NCBI GenBank assembly: GCA_947456845.1
Contig: CANGUJ010000120.1
Location: forward strand, 1-9,583
Source of the DNA: Burkholderiales bacterium
Lineage (GTDB): Bacteria > Pseudomonadota > Gammaproteobacteria > Burkholderiales > JAEUOS01
Direction: 5' to 3'
Length of the DNA stretch: 9,583 bases
A program made the translations under genes and the position numbers. The notes beneath the pieces are model-generated. The model made no database searches. It had not been told where the DNA came from and worked only from the letters and a program-made list of their open reading frames with translations. Each line of letters begins with the position of its first letter. The stretch's first letter is position 1. Shown here in pieces: positions 1 to 6,782 of the stretch.

Positions 1-156
1 CCGCGCGAGGTGTGCAGGGCGCTGGGCCTGCCGCCCGCCTTGCCTGTGCTGGTGATCCGGCGCGTGGCCTATGCGTATCACGACCGGCCCGTCGAGTACC
101 GGGTCTCGTTTGTCGACACCCGCCTGCACGACTATGTCGGCGATACGCATCGCTAG
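1..156 (+). CDS. GntR/HutC-family transcriptional regulator, C-terminal end (UTRA domain), partial
   Basis: Frame 1 is open from the window edge to a TAG at 154-156 and encodes the last 51 residues of a protein that starts outside the window. The stretch LVIRRVAYAYHDRPVEYRVS, followed by FVDTRLHDY, has the pattern typical of the end of the UTRA effector-binding domain of HutC-subfamily GntR regulators: a hydrophobic strand, then an aromatic residue, then 'RPVEY', then a final strand ending near 'Y'. The DNA-binding winged helix would lie upstream and is not visible. The effector cannot be inferred from this fragment. It is on the same strand as the SulP gene that follows, and the two are either overlapping or about 20 bp apart, so they are probably co-transcribed. 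The family call is fairly secure; the role is unknown. Confidence 0.72.
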   Translation, partial: PREVCRALGLPPALPVLVIRRVAYAYHDRPVEYRVSFVDTRLHDYVGDTHR

Positions 157-1432
157 GGCGGGTGTGCGCGCGTGGATGCCGTGGCTGGCATGGCGGCACC
201 TGGTGACGCGCGCCTCGCTGCGGGGCGACGCCATGGCCGGGCTGACCGGCGCGCTCCTGGTATTGCCGCAGGGCATCGCCTACGCGGCCATTGCCGGTCT
301 GCCGCCTGAGTACGGCCTGTACTGCGCCATCGGGCCGGCGGTGGTATCGGCCCTGTTCGGTTCGAGCCTGCACCTGGTGTCGGGGCCGACCGCCGCGATC
401 TCCATCGTGGTGTTCTCCGCGCTCGCACCGCTGGCCGCGCCGGGCAGTCCGGCCTACATCACGCTGGCGCTGACCCTGGGCTTCATGGTGGGCGCGGTGC
501 AACTGGCGATCGGCGCGGCGCGCCTGGGCCGGCTCGCCCATCACATCTCGCACAGCGTGGTGGTGGGCTTCACCAGCGGCGCCGCCTTCCTCATTGCCGC
601 CAGCCAGCTGAAGCATTTTTTCGGGTTGCGGGACGCCCAAGCGAGCGGTTTCTTCGCGCAGCTCCGGGAGACGGCCGCTCTGATGCCGCAGGCGGACCTG
701 CATGTGCTGGGGGTGGGCGCCATGGCGCTCGGCGCGGCGCTGGCATGCCGGCGCCTCGACCCGGCGTGGCCGCACATGATCGTCGGCATGGTGGCCGCGG
801 CGCTGCTGGCCGCCTGGTTCGGCGATGTCGCCACGGTCGGCGCCCTGCCCGCGGCGTTGCCGCTGGTTTCCATGCCCAGCTTCGATCCTGGCATATGGTC
901 CAAACTGGCGGCCAGCGCCGCCATCATCGCCGTACTGGCGCTGACCGAGGCGATCGCGATCGCGCGCGCCATCGCGCTGCGGTCTGGACAGGCGATCGAC
1001 AGCAACCAGGAGGTCATCGGCCAGGGGCTGGGCAATCTGGCCGGCAGCTTTCTCTCCGGCTACCCGTCGTCCGGGTCCTTCACCCGCAGCGGCTTGAACT
1101 ACGAGGCCGGCGCCAGGACGCCTTTGGCCGCGGTATTCGCAGCCGGGTTCCTGGTGCTGTTGCTGGCGGTCATCGCCCGCTGGGTCACCTATCTGCCGCT
1201 GGCAGCGATGGCGGGTGTGCTGTTCCTGGTGGCGTGGGGGCTGATCGACCGCAGGGAGATCGCGTCCATCATGCGGGGACCCGTGCACGAGCGCGTGGTC
1301 CTGTGCGTGACCTTCATGTCGACCCTCCTGGTGCAGCTGGAGTACGCGGTGTTCATCGGCATCGCGGTGTCGCTGCTGCTGCGGCGTTTCGGGTTTTCGG
1401 CGGAAGATGAAAAGGGCCACGGCATCGATTGA
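134..1432 (+). CDS. SulP-family anion permease without a STAS domain
   Basis: This is an integral membrane transporter of the SulP (SLC26-like) family, which usually moves sulfate, bicarbonate or other anions. From the ATG at 134 it has 432 residues. Seen in the sequence: the family signature LVLPQGIAYAAIAGLPPEYG near residues 42-61, HLVSGPTAA in the third helix region, and the conserved SGYPSSGSF..S.LNY.AGARTPLA block from about residue 308. Most of the rest is hydrophobic helices. The protein stops just after the last helix (SLLLRRFGF, then a short charged tail), so the cytoplasmic STAS domain found in most bacterial SulP proteins is absent. The start is uncertain. An in-frame ATG at 71 lies deep inside the upstream gene and is unlikely. 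The ATG at 134 overlaps the GntR stop by 23 bp and has no clear ribosome site. The ATG at 176 has AGGGCGGG 13 bp upstream and still keeps the whole conserved core. The substrate cannot be told from sequence; sulfate is suggested only by the nearby sulfite dehydrogenase. Confidence 0.88.
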   Translation: MSAIRIARAGVRAWMPWLAWRHLVTRASLRGDAMAGLTGALLVLPQGIAYAAIAGLPPEYGLYCAIGPAVVSALFGSSLHLVSGPTAAISIVVFSALAPLAAPGSPAYITLALTLGFMVGAVQLAIGAARLGRLAHHISHSVVVGFTSGAAFLIAASQLKHFFGLRDAQASGFFAQLRETAALMPQADLHVLGVGAMALGAALACRRLDPAWPHMIVGMVAAALLAAWFGDVATVGALPAALPLVSMPSFDPGIWSKLAASAAIIAVLALTEAIAIARAIALRSGQAIDSNQEVIGQGLGNLAGSFLSGYPSSGSFTRSGLNYEAGARTPLAAVFAAGFLVLLLAVIARWVTYLPLAAMAGVLFLVAWGLIDRREIASIMRGPVHERVVLCVTFMSTLLVQLEYAVFIGIAVSLLLRRFGFSAEDEKGHGID

Positions 1433-1502
1433 GCGATTTCCCCGGGAAAGCTACGTCGTGTGCGGCGTCGCTCCCGCTATCGCTTACGGTCTTCGCGCCT
1501 GC

Positions 1503-1790
1503 CTATTGGCCAAGGGCACTGACAATGTCCGTCCTTGAAAAGTCGCTGCCCTTGAAGAGGAGCGCCTCGCCGCTGGCCTTGGCCAGCGCGTAGGAAAAAC
1601 AATCGCCGAAGTGGAGGCCCGCCGGATGGCGTCCCTTGCCGAAATCGGAGCAGGCCTGTCGCGCAAGATGCGCTTGTTCTTCTGTAACCGGCTCGATCAC
1701 AAACCCCGCGCGGCGCAAGAAGGCGTCGAGTCGCCGGCTGCCCATTTTCCGGTAGTCGTACAGCATGCAGAGCAGGGCAAGCCGGTCTTG
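1503..1790 (-). pseudogene. VapC-like PIN-domain toxin, C-terminal half only (remnant)
   Basis: The minus strand encodes, up to a TAG at 1505-1503, a segment that matches the second half of VapC toxins: MGSRRLDAFLRRAG, VTEEQAHLARQA, then FGKGRHPAGLHFGDCFSYAL and LLFKGSDFSRTDI. The late conserved Asp (FGD) and the 'FKG.DF..TD' strand are present. The first half of the PIN domain, with the early catalytic Asp (usually residue 4-6) and the mid Glu, is missing. The same reading frame stays open back to an ATG at 2039, but the roughly 80-90 residues it would add do not look like PIN or any family I recognise, and I found no PIN N-terminus in the other two minus frames nearby. No antitoxin gene is visible next to it. 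The best reading is a decayed vapC that lost its 5' half by deletion or rearrangement. Alternatively it is a chimeric 178-residue protein (1503-2039). Confidence 0.6.
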
Positions 1791-2193
1791 AAGGTGGTGT
1801 TCTGGAGCCAGCTTGACGACTACCGACGCGAACCTGCGTTCATCCTCGACCTGCCCGCTGGCCCCCTGGATGCGGCGAAGCCACGGCGCGAGCGCAAGGG
1901 TGCGAGTGTCACCGGCAATGCTGTGTCTGAAAGCGCGGCCACACGTGTCACTGCAAGCGACGATGACGGAAACAATGTCTACGCCAGCGAGTACCTGGTA
2001 TCGAAAGGCCGCCTGACCCCGATCAGGCATGCGTTTCACAACCCGGGCGTCCCGTTCTACATGCTACGCGCCGGCGTGCCAGGTGCACTGGTGATGGGGT
2101 GCTCGTTGCGTTGCTTCGCGGTGTCTTGAAGCGGCTGGCCTAGGTCACGACTGGTCGGTCGAGTCAGGTTTCGGTGAGTGACTTCGGGGGCGT
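1791..2193. other. About 400 bp with no recognisable gene
   Basis: Between the VapC remnant and the end of the LysR gene, open frames exist on both strands: minus, continuous with the VapC remnant back to 2039, and plus, 1611-2129. Neither shows a recognised domain, a ribosome site or convincing family motifs. The plus frame covers the VapC remnant on the opposite strand and is probably a by-product of GC-rich sequence. The stretch is best treated as decayed or non-coding DNA. I see no tRNA, transposase or clear insertion-sequence end in it. Confidence 0.45.
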
Positions 2194-3081
2194 TTACGGG
2201 TGCCCCCCGGTGCCGGCGCTGCAGAATGCGACAAAGCGCTGCACGCCCGGGCTCAGCCGGCGGTCCCGATGGGTCACGATCGAAAGGTCGCGCGTTGGCG
2301 GCTTGATGGCGCACTTGAGTTCCACCAGCGTACCAGCGGCCAGCGCTTCGGTCACGGTATGGCGTGACAGGCAACTGATGCCCGCGCCCGCCATCACTGC
2401 CAGACGCACGGCCTCGGATGAGCCCAGTTCCATCGCCGGGCGCGGCCAGCCGATCGCCTTGAGCAGCAACTGGTCTACCGTCTCGCGTGTGCCGGAACCG
2501 GGCTCGCGTACGATCCAGTCCGCCGACGCAAGCGCCGCGACGCCGGCGCGGCGCCCGGCAAGCGGATGGCGCGGGCTGGCGCACACCACCATCCGGTCGC
2601 GCATCCAGGTGCGCAGGCGCAGATCCTCATGCTGCACGCTGCCCTCGACGAAGCCCGCTTCGACGTCGAAATGCAGCACCGCGTCGGCCACATCGCGGGT
2701 ATTGCCGATGCGCAGTTGCACGTAGGCTGCGGAATGCTCGGCGCGCCAGCGCGCGATGATGGGGGGCAACAGGTGGTTGCCGATGGTGAGGCTGGCGGCC
2801 AGGCGCAACGGTGCCGCCAGTTCGTCGGCGAAGGCGCTCTCGACTTCGGCCGCGTGGTCGAGCAGCGCGATCGCCCTCGGTAGCAGGCGCCGGCCATTGG
2901 CGTTCAGGACAAGCCGCTTGCCGGCGCGGTCGAACAGCGGCTGCCCCAGGCGCGCTTCGAGCTCGGCCAGCGCCATGCTGGCGGCGGACTGGGATCGCGC
3001 CAGGCGCTCGGCGGCGGCGCGCACGCCGCCGTCGCGGGCCACGGCGATGAATACCTCCAGTTGATGCAGGGAAGGGCGCAC
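2194..3081 (-). CDS. LysR-type transcriptional regulator, YeiE-like (candidate sulfite-responsive regulator)
   Basis: The protein has 295 residues, normal for the LysR family. Residues about 5-63 form the winged helix-turn-helix: LHQLEVFIAVARDGGVRAAA, then LARSQSAASMAL.ELE, LG.PLFDR and GKRLVLN..GR. The rest is a two-lobed effector domain with ASLTIGNHLLPPIIARWR near residue 95, REPGSGTRETVDQLLL, and MELGSSEAVRLAV..GAGISCLSR. These motifs are, as I recall them, strongly like Escherichia coli YeiE, including SQSA.S.AL, TIGN..LP..IAR and GSGTRE.VD.LLL. YeiE-type regulators in enterobacteria have been reported to respond to sulfite. The start is GTG at 3081; upstream in frame there is a TAA at 3114-3112 and no better start, and the ribosome site is weak. 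The gene is divergent from soeABC and shares its control region, the standard arrangement for a LysR protein and its target. Function as the soe regulator is inference from context and similarity. Confidence 0.9.
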   Translation of the reverse strand: MRPSLHQLEVFIAVARDGGVRAAAERLARSQSAASMALAELEARLGQPLFDRAGKRLVLNANGRRLLPRAIALLDHAAEVESAFADELAAPLRLAASLTIGNHLLPPIIARWRAEHSAAYVQLRIGNTRDVADAVLHFDVEAGFVEGSVQHEDLRLRTWMRDRMVVCASPRHPLAGRRAGVAALASADWIVREPGSGTRETVDQLLLKAIGWPRPAMELGSSEAVRLAVMAGAGISCLSRHTVTEALAAGTLVELKCAIKPPTRDLSIVTHRDRRLSPGVQRFVAFCSAGTGGHP

Positions 3082-3095
3082 GCAGGTCGGCCAGT

Positions 3096-3124
3096 TGATC
3101 GATTTAACTGATTATATCGATCAG
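3096..3124. promoter_or_regulatory. Nested inverted repeats, candidate LysR operator
   Basis: TGATCGAT at 3096-3103 and ATCGATCA at 3116-3123 form a perfect 8-bp inverted repeat with a 12-bp spacer. A second dyad, CTGAT (3108-3112) and ATCAG (3120-3124), spacer 7, shares the right arm. AT-rich, interrupted dyads containing a T-N11-A type core are the usual form of LysR binding sites. The site covers the likely -10 of the regulator gene, which fits autorepression, and lies about 35-45 bp upstream of the likely start of soe transcription, which fits activation. Confidence 0.55.
3111..3116 (-). promoter_or_regulatory. -10 box of the lysR promoter
   Basis: Read on the minus strand this is a perfect TATAAT. 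Transcription would begin near 3104, giving a leader of about 20 bases before the GTG at 3081. No good -35 hexamer is visible at 16-18 bp spacing. The box lies inside the candidate operator. Confidence 0.4.
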
Positions 3125-3145
3125 GTTTATCCGCTTTTCTAAAAT
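3117..3145 (+). promoter_or_regulatory. Candidate soeABC promoter
   Basis: TAAAAT at 3140-3145 is a good -10 box in an AT-rich patch within GC-rich DNA. At 17 bp spacing the -35 position (3117-3122, TCGATC) is poor and falls in the right arm of the inverted repeat, as expected for a promoter that needs an activator. Transcription would start near 3152. A TTGACT at 3153-3158 is a second possible -35, but its -10 partner (GCATTA) is weak. Confidence 0.35.
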
Positions 3146-3220
3146 AATCGGATTGACTAAGCTCAGACCGATTTGGCATTACGTGCGCAAATCCCGTTTT
3201 CCACCGAGAGCCCATCCACC

Positions 3221-6127
3221 TTGAACCACGCTGACCCGGTACGCATCACCTCGGCCCTCGACGCCGGCAACACCGTCAAGACCACCACCTGCTACATGTG
3301 CGCCTGCCGTTGCGGCATCAAGGTGCATGTGCGGGAAGGTGAGGTGCGCTACATCGAAGGCAATCCCGAACATCCGCTCAATCAGGGTGTGATCTGCGCC
3401 AAGGGGTCGGCCGGCATCATGAAGCAGGTGTCGCCGGCGCGCTTGACACAGCCATTGATGCGCAAGCCCGGCAGCGAGCGTGGCGCCGGCGAGTTCGAAG
3501 CCATCAGCTGGGACCGCGCGCTCGACATGCTTACCGAGCGGCTGGCGAAGATCCGCAACACCGACCCGAAGAAGTTCGCGATGTTCACCGGGCGTGACCA
3601 GATGCAGGCGCTGACCGGGTTGTTCGCGCGGCAGTTCGGCACACCCAACTATGCGGCGCACGGCGGCTTTTGCTCGGTGAACATGGCCGCCGGCATGATC
3701 TACACCATCGGCGGCAGCTTCTGGGAGTTCGGCGGGCCGGATCTCGACCGGGCCAGGCTTTTCGTGATGATAGGCACGGCCGAGGACCACCATTCCAATC
3801 CGCTCAAGATCGCGATCTCCAAGTTCAAGCGTGGCGGCGGGCGCTTCATCTCGATCAACCCTGTGCGCACCGGCTATTCGGCGATTGCCGACGAGTGGAT
3901 TCCGATCAAGCCCGGCACCGATGGCGCGCTCTTCATGGCGCTGCTGCACGAGGTCATCGCCAACGACCAGATCGACCATGCTTTCCTGAAGCGCTACACC
4001 AACGCCCCGCAGCTGGTGGTGGAGGACGACGGCGAGCGCCAAGGCCTGTTCGCCTTCGACCCTGCTGCCGGTCCGCCCGGGGATGGGCGCAACCCGCACA
4101 ACAAGCTGGTTTGGGACAAGGCGAGTGGCAAGGTGATGGCCGCCTACCCGGCGGGCATTGCCGAGGGCTGCGACCCGGCGCTCGAAGGCCGCTATACGCT
4201 GGCCGACGGCACGCGGGTAGTGCCGTCATTCCAGTTGCTGCGCGAGCGCGTGGCCGACTGCACGCCGGAGTGGGCGGCAACGATCACCGGCATACCGGCC
4301 GCGCGCATCAAGGCGCTGGCCCGCGAAATGGGTGACACGGCCTTCAAGCAGGCCTTCGAGATGCCGATTCCCTGGACCGACGCCTGGGGCAAGCAGCATC
4401 CGACCACCATCGGCCGGCCGGTGGCCTTTCATGCCATGCGTGGGCTGGCTGCGCATTCCAACGGTTTCCAGACCGTGCGCGCCTTGGCGGTGCTGATGAG
4501 CGTGCTGGGCACCATCGATGCGCCGGGCGGCTTTCGCCACAAGGCGCCCTACCCGCGCCACATCGTCCCGAACTACCGCGCCTTCAGCGCGCCGGAGATG
4601 ATCAAGCCGAACACGCCGCTCAATGCGGCGCCGCTGGGTTTTCCCGCCAGTCCGGACGAACTGGCGATCAACCCGGACGGCTCGCCGATCCGCATCGACC
4701 ACGCCTTCTCCTGGGAGCATCCGCTGTCGGCGCACGGCATGATGCACAACGTCATCACCAACGCGGTCAAGGGCGATCCCTATCGCATCGACACGCTGAT
4801 GATCTTCATGGCCAACATGGCCTGGAACTCGACCATGAACACCATGGCCGTGCGCGAGATGCTGAACCGCAAGGATGAGAAAGGGGAACACCTGATCCCC
4901 TTCCTGGTGGTGTGCGACGCCTTCCAGAGCGAGATGACCGCCTTCGCCGACCTGGTGCTGCCCGACACCACCTACCTCGAGCGGCACGACGTGATGAGCA
5001 TGCTCGACCGGCCGATCTCGGAGTTCGACGGCCCGGTCGATTCGGTGCGCATTCCGGTGGTGCCGCCCAAGGGTGAATGCCGACCGTTCCAGGAAGTGTT
5101 GATCGAGCTGGCTTCGCGGCTGAAGTTTCCGGTGTTCACCAACGAGGAGGGTGGGCGCAAGTTCCGCGACTATCCGGACTTCATCGTCAACTTCGAGCCG
5201 CAACCGGGCATCGGTTTCCTGATGGGCTGGCGCGGCACTGACGGTGGCTCGCACCTTCGCGGCCTGCCCAATCCCAGGCAATGGGAGATGTACGAAAAGA
5301 ACAACTGCGTGTTCCGGTACCCCATGCCGGAGAACATGCACTACATGCGCAACTGGAACCGCGCCTACCTGGACTTCGCCAAGGACAAGGGCTGGCGCCA
5401 GCGCAACGACCCGATCCAGTTGGCGCTGTATTCCGACACGCTGCAGTCGTTCCGCCTGGCGGCGCAGGGCAAGAGCCCGGGGCGGCGGCCGCCGGAGGCA
5501 TTGCGTGAGCGCATCGTCACCTACTTTGACCCGCTGCCGTTCTGGTACGCGCCGCTGGAGCAGGCTGCAACCGACACGGCCGCCTATCCGCTGGCCGCCA
5601 TCACCCAGCGGCCGATGGCGATGTATCACGCCTGGGATTCGCAGAACGCGTGGCTGCGGCAGATCCACAGCCACAACACCCTGCAGGTGAATCCGGTCAC
5701 GGCCCATGCCGCCGGCATTGCCGATGGCGGCTGGTGCTGGGTGGAAAGCCAGTGGGGCAAGGTGCGCTGCATTGCGCGCCATTCCGAGGCGGTGGAGCCG
5801 GGCACGGTGTGGACCTGGAACGCCATCGGCAAGGCCAGCGGCGCATGGCAGCTCGAGCCCGGTGCCGACGAGTCGCGCAAGGGCTTTTTGCTGAACCACC
5901 TGATCAGCGAAGAACTGCCGCTGGCCGGCCAGCCCGGGCACACCATCAGCAACTCCGACCCCATCACCGGACAGGCTGGCTGGTACGACGTGCGGGTGCG
6001 GATTCGTCCGGCCGCGCCGGAAGAGCCTGAAGAATCCTTCCCCCAGGTGGCCGCCGTGCCTTCGCCTCCCGGCGTGGCCGGACGCGCCGCCGGCGTACTC
6101 GCCTATTTCGCAGGAAAGCGCAAATGA
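3221..6127 (+). CDS. soeA: SoeA-type sulfite dehydrogenase, molybdopterin catalytic subunit
   Basis: This is the catalytic subunit of a DMSO-reductase-family molybdoenzyme, best matched to SoeA, which oxidises sulfite to sulfate in the cytoplasm. Residue numbers are from the TTG at 3221 (968 residues). An N-terminal [4Fe-4S] site is formed by C24, C27, C31 and C59 (CYMCACRCG ... GVICAKG). The molybdopterin domain follows, with TGRDQ, then FGTPNYAAHGGFCSVNMAAG, where C151 is the likely molybdenum ligand, then AEDHHSNP and INPVRTGYSAIADEW. A dinucleotide-binding domain lies at about 790-930 (MYHAWDSQNAWLRQIHSHN). There is no twin-arginine signal, unlike periplasmic Psr, Phs, Ttr or Dms A subunits. 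The start must be non-ATG: the first in-frame ATG lies inside the Cys motif. TTG at 3221 has GAGAG about 10 bases upstream; TTG at 3173 would add 16 residues but has no ribosome site. It overlaps soeB by 4 bp. Substrate is inferred from family resemblance, cytoplasmic location and partners; a related sulfur-oxyanion substrate is not excluded. Confidence 0.88.
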   Translation: MNHADPVRITSALDAGNTVKTTTCYMCACRCGIKVHVREGEVRYIEGNPEHPLNQGVICAKGSAGIMKQVSPARLTQPLMRKPGSERGAGEFEAISWDRALDMLTERLAKIRNTDPKKFAMFTGRDQMQALTGLFARQFGTPNYAAHGGFCSVNMAAGMIYTIGGSFWEFGGPDLDRARLFVMIGTAEDHHSNPLKIAISKFKRGGGRFISINPVRTGYSAIADEWIPIKPGTDGALFMALLHEVIANDQIDHAFLKRYTNAPQLVVEDDGERQGLFAFDPAAGPPGDGRNPHNKLVWDKASGKVMAAYPAGIAEGCDPALEGRYTLADGTRVVPSFQLLRERVADCTPEWAATITGIPAARIKALAREMGDTAFKQAFEMPIPWTDAWGKQHPTTIGRPVAFHAMRGLAAHSNGFQTVRALAVLMSVLGTIDAPGGFRHKAPYPRHIVPNYRAFSAPEMIKPNTPLNAAPLGFPASPDELAINPDGSPIRIDHAFSWEHPLSAHGMMHNVITNAVKGDPYRIDTLMIFMANMAWNSTMNTMAVREMLNRKDEKGEHLIPFLVVCDAFQSEMTAFADLVLPDTTYLERHDVMSMLDRPISEFDGPVDSVRIPVVPPKGECRPFQEVLIELASRLKFPVFTNEEGGRKFRDYPDFIVNFEPQPGIGFLMGWRGTDGGSHLRGLPNPRQWEMYEKNNCVFRYPMPENMHYMRNWNRAYLDFAKDKGWRQRNDPIQLALYSDTLQSFRLAAQGKSPGRRPPEALRERIVTYFDPLPFWYAPLEQAATDTAAYPLAAITQRPMAMYHAWDSQNAWLRQIHSHNTLQVNPVTAHAAGIADGGWCWVESQWGKVRCIARHSEAVEPGTVWTWNAIGKASGAWQLEPGADESRKGFLLNHLISEELPLAGQPGHTISNSDPITGQAGWYDVRVRIRPAAPEEPEESFPQVAAVPSPPGVAGRAAGVLAYFAGKRK

Positions 6128-6780
6128 CACAACCCGCCGAAACCCTGGCCAAGCAACTGGCATTGGTCATCGACCTCAACGTCTGCGTGGGCTGCCATGC
6201 CTGCGTGACCTCCTGCAAGCAGTGGAACACCTCAGGCTCGGCCGGCCCGCTGGCCGACCTCAATGCCTATGGCGCCGAGCCCAACGGTACCTTCTTCAAC
6301 CGGGTGCAGACCTGGGAGGCCGGCGAGTACCCACAGGCCGACACCATCCACTTCCCCAAGAGCTGCCTGCACTGCGAGGACCCGCCCTGCGTTCCGGTGT
6401 GTCCCACCGGCGCCTCCTACAAGCGCAAGGAGGACGGCATCGTCCTGGTGGACTACGACCGCTGCATCGGCTGCAAGTACTGCGCCTGGGCCTGCCCCTA
6501 CGGCGCGCGTGAACTCGACGAGTCGCGCCAGGTGATGACCAAGTGCACCCTGTGCGTGGACCGCATCTACGACGAGAAACTCGCGCCGGAGGACCGCAAG
6601 CCCGCCTGCGTCAAGGCCTGCCCGACCAACGCGCGCCTGTTCGGCGACGTCAAGGACCCGGATTCCGAGGTGTCGAAGGCCATCCGCGAGCGCGGTGGCT
6701 ATTCGCTCATGCCGGAATGGGGTACGCAACCGGCCAACCAGTACCTGCCGCGTCTGGTGCGCGAAGCCCAGGAGTTCTAG
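6124..6780 (+). CDS. soeB: SoeB-type sulfite dehydrogenase, four-cluster ferredoxin subunit
   Basis: This 218-residue electron-transfer subunit belongs to the DmsB/PsrB/SoeB group. Sixteen cysteines in four groups would bind four [4Fe-4S] clusters and pass electrons from SoeA to the membrane subunit: C21/C24/C27/C31 (CVGCHACVTSC), C81/C84/C89/C93 (CLHCEDPPCVPVCP), C114/C117/C120/C124 (CIGCKYCAWACPYGAR) and C141/C144/C162/C166 (CTLCVDR ... CVKACP). As usual in this fold, cysteines from different motifs may share a cluster. There is no signal peptide, so it should sit with SoeA on the cytoplasmic face. The ATG at 6124 overlaps the soeA stop as ATGA and has AGGAAAG at 6112-6118. This indicates translational coupling and matched amounts of A and B subunits. 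All cysteines are intact, so the gene looks functional. Confidence 0.92.
   Translation: MTQPAETLAKQLALVIDLNVCVGCHACVTSCKQWNTSGSAGPLADLNAYGAEPNGTFFNRVQTWEAGEYPQADTIHFPKSCLHCEDPPCVPVCPTGASYKRKEDGIVLVDYDRCIGCKYCAWACPYGARELDESRQVMTKCTLCVDRIYDEKLAPEDRKPACVKACPTNARLFGDVKDPDSEVSKAIRERGGYSLMPEWGTQPANQYLPRLVREAQEF
6770..6774 (+). promoter_or_regulatory. Ribosome binding site setting the soeC start
   Basis: AGGAG lies 8 bases upstream of the ATG at 6783. It supports that start over the non-ATG starts further upstream in the same open frame, which would run inside soeB. Confidence 0.7.
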
Positions 6781-6782
6781 CC

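Noticed and set aside
950..975. Tandem GCGATC repeats in the SulP gene.
   Set aside because: They are explained by the coding of an Ala-Ile repeat (AIAIARAIA) in a membrane helix.
1611..2129. A 172-codon plus-strand frame.
   Set aside because: It is antisense to the VapC remnant, has no recognised motif and no ribosome site.
2184..2210. A G/C-rich hairpin at the end of the LysR gene as a terminator.
   Set aside because: The stem is about 6 bp with a bulge and spans the stop codon, and no T tract follows on the minus strand.
3173..3188. A sigma-54-like element (TTGGCA ... TGCG).
   Set aside because: The spacing between the GG and GC elements is 8 rather than 10 bases, and a LysR-controlled sigma-70 promoter explains the region better.
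4226..6163. A 645-codon open frame on the minus strand, plus another at 3179-4099.
   Set aside because: They lie antisense to soeA, whose Fe-S and molybdopterin motifs are clear. The antisense products are rich in His, Arg, Gly and Val with no domain pattern, typical of GC-rich mirror frames.
6543..6782. Upstream extension of soeC in the same frame.
   Set aside because: It would run within soeB and lacks a start with a ribosome site, while the ATG at 6783 has a strong AGGAG and begins directly with the first membrane helix.
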